The notes under the pieces were generated by a model. The model saw only the letters and a list, made by a program, of their open reading frames with translations, ran no database searches and had not been told where the DNA came from. 40,846 nt of DNA from Chlorobiaceae bacterium (lineage in GTDB: Bacteria; Bacteroidota; Chlorobiia; Chlorobiales; Chlorobiaceae). The stretch lies in NCBI GenBank assembly GCA_013335115.1, contig JAAXWQ010000015.1:1-40846 (forward strand). The letters are read 5' to 3'. Shown here in pieces: positions 34,612-40,846 of the stretch. Both the position numbers and the translations under genes were made by a program. Each line of letters starts with the position of its first letter. Position 1 is the first letter of the stretch.

Positions 34612-35005
34612 TCATATCCTTTCCGTGTTCATAAACCGCGCTTTTCATAGCACAACATCTCACCAGATTATTCCCTTGTCCCGCGATTAGGGTATTTATA
34701 GGGTATTTGTTTCAGGGCCCATATGGAAATGCTTTTTATTGGTCATTGTTCTTTCGCGCATCACACATAAACCAATAAATAGCATTCCATCATGATTCAA
34801 TCCTTCATTGCTTCAGCACATGCAACGTATCCGCAACTGCACTGCAGCTGTCGGCATTCCTCCCTCCCCTGTCGCATTGCATAAGTTCCGAAGCAACGTT
34901 TCCTGAACCATAACCGCATGCGTCCGGATTCCGATATCAGGTACCCGGTTTCATTGCATGCAAAAACCTGTCACAGACAACAACAACCAGAAAGAGATAA
35001 CCATC
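34612..35005. promoter_or_regulatory. Control region of the porin gene with direct and inverted repeats
   Basis: No gene is supported in these 390 bases. AGGGTATTT occurs twice (34689-34697 and 34700-34708), 11 bases apart, on one face of the helix. Further on, GGAAATGCTTTTTATTGGT (34725-34743) and the imperfect inverted copy ACCAATAAATAGCATTCC (34771-34788) form a long hairpin with a 27-base loop. Both look like regulatory sites, or for the second a small terminator-like element; the regulator is not known. Confidence 0.45.
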
Positions 35006-36193
35006 ATGAAAAAACTCATCTCACTTGCCGCCCTCTTCGCGGCGATCTCGTACGCAGGGCCGGCTTCAGCCAAGGACCTGAGCCTCGGCGGCGACATCGC
35101 CACAAGGGTAAGGGCCCAGACCTACAACACGGACAGCTCGAAAAAGGATGACTTCTACACGCAGTACCGCGTCCGCCTGAACGGTTCGGCCGACTTCGGC
35201 GACGGCTTCTTCGCCAAAGTCCAGCTCACCAATGAAGCGCCGAATAAACTGGCTGCTGATCAGGGTACTCGCGGAGCTGCAGGCACGGTCGCACTCGGCG
35301 GTGGCGGTGGCTGGCAGACGATCGGTTACGGCAATACCGAACTCTACACCGTCGGGTTCTCACAGGCCTACGCCGGCAGGGTCTATGGCGACAGCCACTA
35401 CGCCCTCGGCCGACTGCCGCTCAACGCCGCCAACAACCCGATCTTCGACATCTCCCTCTATCCGAAAAACCCGCTCGACACCCCGACGGCGACCTTCCAG
35501 AACGACCGCCTCTTCGGCGCCAACTACGGGACGAAAATCGGTAACGGCGACCTGAACCTGGTGGTGGGCGTCTTCGACAACCTGAACGCCGGCACCGATC
35601 CCGGGCTCCTGAACGACGGCTACGCCTTCGTGGCGAGCTACAAGACCGAGATTGCCGGAATCACGATCGAGCCCGAGGTGCTCACCGCAATCACCCGCTT
35701 CGACTCGGTTACCCAGGAGACCTTTAGCTACACCGGAGCAGCGAATAACTCCGATTATGCGACACCCTTCCACCAGGGAGTCAGGCCATGGACATTCGGC
35801 CTCAACCTGGGCGGCAACGTGGGCGACCTGAAACTCGGCGGTAGCGCATTCCATACCTCCGCCAGCGGGACGACGCCAAATACGTCCAGATACGCCTTTG
35901 CGAATCAGAACGTCGACTATAGCGCCTACCTCCTGAGGATCAAGGCGGAATACGGACCGTTCCTCGCCTGGTACGACCACAGCGTCGCGACAGACAAATC
36001 GACGGCCACGACGCAGACCTACACGAACAACTTCGTCTGGGCGCAGTACCAGTTCAACGCCTATAAAACCAAGGGAGGAGCTAAACTGGTCATCCAGCCT
36101 ACGGTGCGATACCTGACCACCAACGATGAGGTGGCGCCGGAGAAAGGCTATCACAGGCTGCGTTCGGAGCTGTACGCCACCCTGTCTTTCTGA
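35006..36193 (+). CDS. Outer-membrane porin-like beta-barrel protein
   Basis: The 395-residue product begins with a signal peptide (KKLISLAALFAAISYAGPAS, cleavage near ASA-KDLS) and continues with alternating-strand sequence (GDIATRVRAQTYNT, FYTQYRVRLNGSADFGDGFF, NLVVGVFDNLNAGT, FVWAQYQFNAYKTKGGAKLV) ending in LYATLSF, with the C-terminal Phe typical of outer-membrane barrels. It resembles alginate-export/OprO-type porins in size and pattern, but the substrate is unknown. AAAGAGA precedes the ATG at 35006. A longer frame from 34958 adds 16 hydrophilic residues ahead of the signal peptide and is rejected. Confidence 0.87.
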   Translation: MKKLISLAALFAAISYAGPASAKDLSLGGDIATRVRAQTYNTDSSKKDDFYTQYRVRLNGSADFGDGFFAKVQLTNEAPNKLAADQGTRGAAGTVALGGGGGWQTIGYGNTELYTVGFSQAYAGRVYGDSHYALGRLPLNAANNPIFDISLYPKNPLDTPTATFQNDRLFGANYGTKIGNGDLNLVVGVFDNLNAGTDPGLLNDGYAFVASYKTEIAGITIEPEVLTAITRFDSVTQETFSYTGAANNSDYATPFHQGVRPWTFGLNLGGNVGDLKLGGSAFHTSASGTTPNTSRYAFANQNVDYSAYLLRIKAEYGPFLAWYDHSVATDKSTATTQTYTNNFVWAQYQFNAYKTKGGAKLVIQPTVRYLTTNDEVAPEKGYHRLRSELYATLSF

Positions 36194-36219
36194 CCTCGAC
36201 AGCTTTTTGTTCTCCGTTG

Positions 36220-36283
36220 ATCCGGGATGCGTCGGCAAGGGGTGGTGTGGTGCCCCTCCTGCCGGGCGCTTCCCGGATTTTTT
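36220..36283 (+). terminator. Intrinsic terminator after the porin gene
   Basis: ATCCGGGA (36220-36227) pairs with TCCCGGAT (36271-36278), with inner CGGCA/TGCCG and GGGG/CCCC pairs, followed by six T residues. Confidence 0.9.
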
Positions 36284-36690
36284 ATATCCGTTCGATCATT
36301 CCGCATGCCTTTCGCAAAGTATTTTGTGTCGTCTTTTTCATATCTTTCGCTGATAATGGTCCCGACCGATACTGCGTCATGATATGTTCCAAATATGATG
36401 ACAAGCCGCATCCGGTCCTATGTATCGACAGATGCTTCAAGACTCAACACCGAACCGATACCGATATATTCGATATACCGTAATAGCAGTATATTTGTGG
36501 TACGAGACATTGAAATACATTGTTTCCATATTTAATTACCATCGTCTGAATTGCCAAACGACGACCATATGCTGAAAACCTTTATCGACATCCCTGACAC
36601 CTCCCGGGTCCACTCCTTGCCCGAGGCTGCGGGATGAAGATGACGGTATTCGGTATACATCGAAAACAACGCGATGGAGCGTTTCTTCGA
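36284..36690. other. Gene-free AT-rich interval upstream of the cold-shock gene
   Basis: Between the porin terminator and the element ending at 36727 I see no supportable gene. The last part holds two small hairpins, TCCCG/CGGGA (about 36604-36632) and CATCG/CGATG (36658-36676), ahead of a terminator. The rest is rich in short AT dyads such as GATATATTCGATATACC without clear meaning. Confidence 0.4.
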
Positions 36691-36727
36691 GAGCCGGGCC
36701 CTGGTATCAGCGGCCCGGTTTTTTTTT
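36691..36727 (+). terminator. Intrinsic terminator upstream of the cold-shock gene
   Basis: CCGGGCC (36694-36700) pairs with GGCCCGG (36712-36718) around an 11-base loop, then nine T residues. It lies 75 bases before the cold-shock start and has no protein gene directly before it, so it probably ends a small RNA or attenuates the downstream gene. Confidence 0.8.
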
Positions 36728-36801
36728 CGAACTGGCGATGGATAATCCCTGTAAAAGAGCAAGTATCATCAAATAATAAAGATAGAGCTTCCGGAGGAAG
36801 T

Positions 36802-37077
36802 ATGGCGACAAGCACGGTCAAATGGTTTAATGCCAAAAAAGGTTATGGGTTCATCGAGAACCCGTTCGGGGGAGGCGGCGATATCTTCGTCCATTATTCC
36901 GCGATCATCTCAAAACAGCAGTTCAAGTCCCTGGAACAGGGGGTAACCGTCGATTTCGAGTGCAACGATACGACAAAGGGACTGCAGGCAAGCAACGTGC
37001 AGCAAAGCACCGTTTTTTCACCGCAGGGTGCCAACCCGGCCATCGACGACGACCGCTGCGGCATACCGTATTTATAG
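36802..37077 (+). CDS. Cold-shock-domain protein (CspA family)
   Basis: The 91-residue product has the cold-shock fold, an RNA/single-strand-binding OB domain: VKWFNAKKGYGFIENP with RNP1 (KGYGFI) and DIFVHYSAI with RNP2. The family sequence ends near residue 70; a polar tail of about 20 residues (SPQGANPAIDDDRCGIPYL) follows. Compared with the E. coli protein it carries extra Gly in ENPFGGGGDIFVH. GGAGGAAG lies just before the ATG. An in-frame ORF from 36634 runs through the terminator and is not coding. Confidence 0.93.
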   Translation: MATSTVKWFNAKKGYGFIENPFGGGGDIFVHYSAIISKQQFKSLEQGVTVDFECNDTTKGLQASNVQQSTVFSPQGANPAIDDDRCGIPYL

Positions 37078-37289
37078 TATTTTTGAGGTACCGATCATTG
37101 AAAACAGCCCCACCCTGCTTTTATTGCAGCGCTTGAGTACTGACGACAACGATCGACAACGTCACCATGACAACCTGGACCAGCAAAATCGATTCATGCC
37201 TTGCCGGATGGGCCTGGTGTACTAAGCCGGTGCACTGGCTGATGCTGTCTTGCAGGAACCGATGAAACGCTGATGAAGCATATCATCTG

Positions 37290-37327
37290 GAGCCGGATCA
37301 TGACAGCCTTGGTCCGGCTCTTTTTTT
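37290..37327 (+). terminator. Intrinsic terminator upstream of the DUF4395 gene
   Basis: GAGCCGGA (37290-37297) pairs perfectly with TCCGGCTC (37313-37320), followed by seven T residues. A small hairpin (GATGA/TCATC, about 37272-37287) lies just ahead of it. It ends 51 bases before the next start codon. It may end the cold-shock transcript (213 bases after its stop) or a small RNA; the interval 37078-37289 has no gene. Confidence 0.8.
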
Positions 37328-37378
37328 GCTACTCACGTAAGCCACGTTTTCGATCATCAACCAATAATACGACTAACC

Positions 37379-37891
37379 ATGACTGCGCAAACTTCCCAGG
37401 CCTCACCGGCAGGCATACCGCTGCCGATCGTCAAATTCAACCGCTGGCTGCTGCTGGGCTCCATTTCGGTGGCGATCGCCATCAATCAGCCGATCATCAC
37501 GAGCATTCTTTTCATCCTGCTTTTACCTGCCGTCGTGTTCGGACGCAGGGGCAGCCTGATCTTCCTGGCCGGCTCGAAGCTGTTCGCGGCAAAGAACAGG
37601 ACGGCCGCCACTGAAGACGCGGGGCTGATGCGCTTCAACAACTCCATCGCCCTGATCTTGCTCGGCCTTGCGCAAATCGCCTTCATCGCCGGCCGCCCGC
37701 TTGCCGGATGGGTCCTTTCGGGCTTCGTCGCCGTCGCGGCAGCCATAGCCCTTTCAGGGTTCTGTTTCGGCTGCTTCCTCTACTACCAGTTCAACATCCA
37801 GCGCTACAAGCTGTTCGGGCAGGCCGGCAAGAAGTGCGACGTGGAAAATGCACCCAAGAGCGGGAATGCCGCCAATGTGCCTGAAGCCTGA
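37379..37891 (+). CDS. DUF4395 membrane protein
   Basis: A 170-residue protein with four predicted membrane helices (about 24-50, 78-100, 108-130, with CFGCFLYYQF near the end) and the DUF4395 features FNRWLLLGSISVAIAINQP and ALSGFCFGCFLYYQ. The function of the family is not established; members often lie near sulfurtransferase or thioredoxin-like genes. A Cys-x-x-Cys near the membrane surface (CFGC) could be redox-active. It lies 68 bases upstream of the second sulfhydrylase gene and is probably in the same unit. Confidence 0.85.
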   Translation: MTAQTSQASPAGIPLPIVKFNRWLLLGSISVAIAINQPIITSILFILLLPAVVFGRRGSLIFLAGSKLFAAKNRTAATEDAGLMRFNNSIALILLGLAQIAFIAGRPLAGWVLSGFVAVAAAIALSGFCFGCFLYYQFNIQRYKLFGQAGKKCDVENAPKSGNAANVPEA

Positions 37892-37959
37892 TACGATTTT
37901 TCAAACATCGACCATTTTCGAACAAACAAGCAATCAATACCATCCAGGAGATTATCACC

Positions 37960-39327
37960 ATGCCACAAGAACAGAAAGAAGGAATCCGCAACCTGATCGA
38001 CCGTATCTTCAAAAAGGAGAGCCGGGAAGTCGCACCGGCAGGCCCGAGGCAATACCGCCTGGAGACGCTCGCGCTCCATGCCGGCCAGTCGGTCGACGAC
38101 ACCCAGTCACGCGGCGTGCCGGTCTACCGCACCAGCTCGTACCTCTTCAAGAATACCGAGCATGCGGCAAACCTGTTCGCATTGAAGGAGCTGGGCAACA
38201 TCTACACCCGCCTGATGAACCCGACCACCGATGTGCTCGAGCAGCGCGTCACGCAGCTTGAAGGCGGCGCCGCTTCGGTCGCCCTCGCTTCCGGAACCTC
38301 GGCCATCTTCTACACCGTCATCACGCTCGCCGAGGCCGGCGACAACATCGTTTCGGCCAACAACCTCTACGGCGGCACCTACACCCAGTTCGACGCCATC
38401 CTGCCGAAACTCGGCATCAATGTCAAGTTCGTCGACCCGAAGGATCCGTCCAATTTCGAGAAGGCCATCGACGACAAGACCAGGGCGCTTTACATCGAGA
38501 CCATCGGCAACCCCGTGCTCGACTACACCGACGTGCGCGCCGTGGCCGAAATCGCCCACCGCAACGGCCTGCCGCTCATCGTCGACGCGACCTTCACCAC
38601 CCCCTACCTGCTCAGGACCATCGAGCTTGGCGCCGACATCGTGATCAACTCCCTGACCAAGTGGCTCGGCGGCCACGGCGCGGGTATCGGCGGCATCATC
38701 ACCGACGCAGGCCGCTTCGACTGGAAGTCCGGCCGCCATCCGCTCTTTACCGAACCCGATGCCAACTACCACGGCCTGCGCTGGGGCATCGACCTGCCGG
38801 AGCCGCTCGCCCCGATCGCCTTCGCGCTCCGCGTCCGCACCGTACCGCTCAGGAACCTCGGCGCCGCCATCTCGCCAGACAACTCCTGGCTCTTCATCCA
38901 GGGCATCGAGACCCTGCCGGTACGAATCGTCCGCCACTCCGAGAACGCGCTCAAGGTCGCCGAATACCTGAAGGCCCATCCGAAGGTCGCGTGGGTTCGC
39001 TACCCCGGCCTGAAGGACGACCCCTCGCATGCCCTGGCATCGCGCGACCTGCAACACGGCTTCGGCGGCGTGGTGGTCTTCGGCGTGAAGGGGGGCTACG
39101 ACGCGGCCGTGAAGATCATCGACACGATCGACCTGTTCTCGCACCTGGCCAACGTCGGCGATGCCAAGAGCCTGATCCTGCATCCGGCCAGCACCTCCCA
39201 CAGCCAGCTCTCCCCTGAGCAGCAGTTGCAGAGCGGCCTGACACCGGACCTCATCCGCCTCTCGATCGGCCTGGAGCATCCGGACGACCTCATCACCGCG
39301 CTCGACGACGTCTTGGCGGGAGTTTGA
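37960..39327 (+). CDS. metY: O-acetylhomoserine aminocarboxypropyltransferase, copy 2
   Basis: Second copy of the sulfide-using homocysteine synthase, 455 residues. From about residue 30 it follows copy 1 (26061-27350) almost position for position, including SRGVPVYRTSSYLFKNTEHA, the PLP Lys in NSLTKWLGGHGAG and IRLSIGLEHPDDL. It differs by an N-terminal extension (about 28 residues, MPQEQKEGIRNLIDRIFKKE) with a basic amphipathic helix that copy 1 lacks. The start at 37960 has AGGAG eight bases upstream, so the extension is probably real. The C-terminal third shows scattered substitutions between copies. Confidence 0.95.
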   Translation: MPQEQKEGIRNLIDRIFKKESREVAPAGPRQYRLETLALHAGQSVDDTQSRGVPVYRTSSYLFKNTEHAANLFALKELGNIYTRLMNPTTDVLEQRVTQLEGGAASVALASGTSAIFYTVITLAEAGDNIVSANNLYGGTYTQFDAILPKLGINVKFVDPKDPSNFEKAIDDKTRALYIETIGNPVLDYTDVRAVAEIAHRNGLPLIVDATFTTPYLLRTIELGADIVINSLTKWLGGHGAGIGGIITDAGRFDWKSGRHPLFTEPDANYHGLRWGIDLPEPLAPIAFALRVRTVPLRNLGAAISPDNSWLFIQGIETLPVRIVRHSENALKVAEYLKAHPKVAWVRYPGLKDDPSHALASRDLQHGFGGVVVFGVKGGYDAAVKIIDTIDLFSHLANVGDAKSLILHPASTSHSQLSPEQQLQSGLTPDLIRLSIGLEHPDDLITALDDVLAGV

Positions 39328-39357
39328 ACCGGCAGGGCCTGATGAACGACGCATGAC

Positions 39358-39396
39358 AAAAAAAAAGACCGGAACTCCGCATCCGGTCTTTTTTTT
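39358..39396 (+). terminator. Intrinsic terminator after the second sulfhydrylase
   Basis: AAGACCGGA (39365-39373) pairs with TCCGGTCTT (39382-39390), flanked by an A run and eight T residues, so it could act in both directions. It separates this gene from cysK copy 2, which therefore needs its own promoter. Confidence 0.93.
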
Positions 39397-39422
39397 CGCC
39401 TGAACCCTTCTCCCCTGACACA

Positions 39423-39442
39423 TCTACCTCTTTTGCGGTAGA
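39423..39442 (+). promoter_or_regulatory. Dyad and -10-like element upstream of the second cysK
   Basis: The dyad TCTACC/GGTAGA (39423-39428 with 39437-39442) precedes TAAAAT (39443-39448) and AACGGCGGGATTTCAGGAGC. Compared with the copy at 28053-28072, the outer pair has changed from C-G to T-A, which keeps the pairing. Confidence 0.55.
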
Positions 39443-39530
39443 TAAAATACCTCAACGGCGGGATTTCAGGAGCCCGGGATCATACCGAAATTGAACACAG
39501 ATGAATTTCCGTCACCAAAACACCGTACCC

Positions 39531-40484
<954 letters not shown>

Positions 40485-40846
40485 GCGCGCATGGCGAAAG
40501 ATGATGCAGGAAAAAGGCAGATACGAGCATCAAACAGCAATGAACATGACGAACATGAAACATCATATCGGCCGGATCTGCCGGCAGGCTTACTGTCGGT
40601 GGCGTACCGACAATAACATAAACCCCGGCATGTGCGACTGAGGCCTATGGCAGCACTCGCGAAGCCGGCTCCTGCGACATCAGGATGACCGGCTTTTTTT
40701 TCAACGATCCGACACTCTTTAGGGCACCTCGATAAACTGTGATTTGAAATATTCTCGTGCCAGCGAACGCTGGCCTCTGCCGGCAACCCCGGCAGAAACA
40801 AACGTTCTTTGACAGATTTGGGGCTAAAAACCCATGATTTCGGACA
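40485..40846. other. 3' end of window without protein gene
   Basis: No protein gene is supported. TGTCGGT/ACCGACA forms a hairpin at about 40594-40612, followed by the terminator at 40662-40701. From about 40721 the bases AGGGCACCTCGATAAA and onward resemble the terminal inverted repeat of IS5-like elements, so an insertion sequence may begin here and run out of the window; this is a weak call. Confidence 0.35.
40662..40701 (+). terminator. Intrinsic terminator downstream of cysK copy 2
   Basis: AAGCCGG (40662-40668) pairs with CCGGCTT (40689-40695), with inner TCCTG/CAGGA, followed by eight T residues. It may end the cysK transcript with a 3' region of about 200 bases or a separate small RNA. 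Confidence 0.85.

Noticed and set aside
37190-37290. Hammerhead-like CTGATGA...GAAA motif
   Set aside because: CTGATGA occurs, but the flanking stems I, II and III cannot be drawn.

Overview
The window looks like chromosomal DNA of a green sulfur bacterium (Chlorobiaceae: Chlorobium, Chlorobaculum or Prosthecochloris group). It is GC-rich and carries housekeeping genes whose order and protein types fit that group (pheT, a coiled-coil protein, zapA, 6S RNA, rny; metK-ahcY; SulP; several sulfur-assimilation enzymes). This placement is by recognition of families and gene order; no search was run.

Layout. 1-2.7 kb: right end of a mobile island inserted next to tRNA-Lys(CTT), holding a decayed integrase, a HigB/HigA-type toxin-antitoxin pair and an intact P4-type integrase. 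2.7-9.2 kb: core genes secG, a DUF2905 protein, hisB, rny, a well supported 6S RNA, zapA, a coiled-coil protein and pheT. 9.2-9.7 kb: four-tRNA operon (Pro, Arg, His, Glu). 9.7-14.4 kb: Nudix hydrolase, sugar-nucleotide pyrophosphorylase, metK and ahcY (S-adenosylmethionine cycle). 14.5-16.3 kb: decayed DNA with a zeta-toxin-like pseudogene, a VanZ-like protein, a broken IS3-family transposase and tRNA-Gln(TTG). 16.4-24.1 kb: two alpha/beta hydrolases, trpF, rubrerythrin, a SulP transporter, small proteins without recognised function, an outer-membrane barrel, a PPC-domain protein and a zinc metallopeptidase.

24.2-40.5 kb is a sulfur amino-acid region and the most interesting part. A cystathionine gamma-synthase (minus strand) faces an O-acetylhomoserine sulfhydrylase across a control region with two copies of a TTAAC-N4-GTTAA dyad and attenuator-like terminators. 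There follow an orphan LuxR-type regulator, cysteine synthase (cysK), serine acetyltransferase, a family 2 encapsulin shell protein with an inserted cyclic-nucleotide-binding domain, and a class V cysteine desulfurase with a roughly 225-residue disordered N-terminal extension. A second copy of the regulator and an OsmC-like protein come next. This matches the srpG-srpH-srpI layout known from cyanobacteria and predicts a protein nanocompartment loaded with cysteine desulfurase, coupled to local cysteine synthesis. After a porin, a cold-shock protein and a DUF4395 membrane protein, the sulfhydrylase and cysK occur again as second copies; the two CysK proteins differ at only three of 317 positions.

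Working model (inference): O-acetylserine made by the acetyltransferase and sulfide give cysteine through CysK; the desulfurase inside the shell strips sulfur from cysteine and the shell stores or protects it; paired regulators tune the module to sulfur or redox state. Intrinsic terminators lying just upstream of several start codons suggest RNA-level control or small RNAs in this region.
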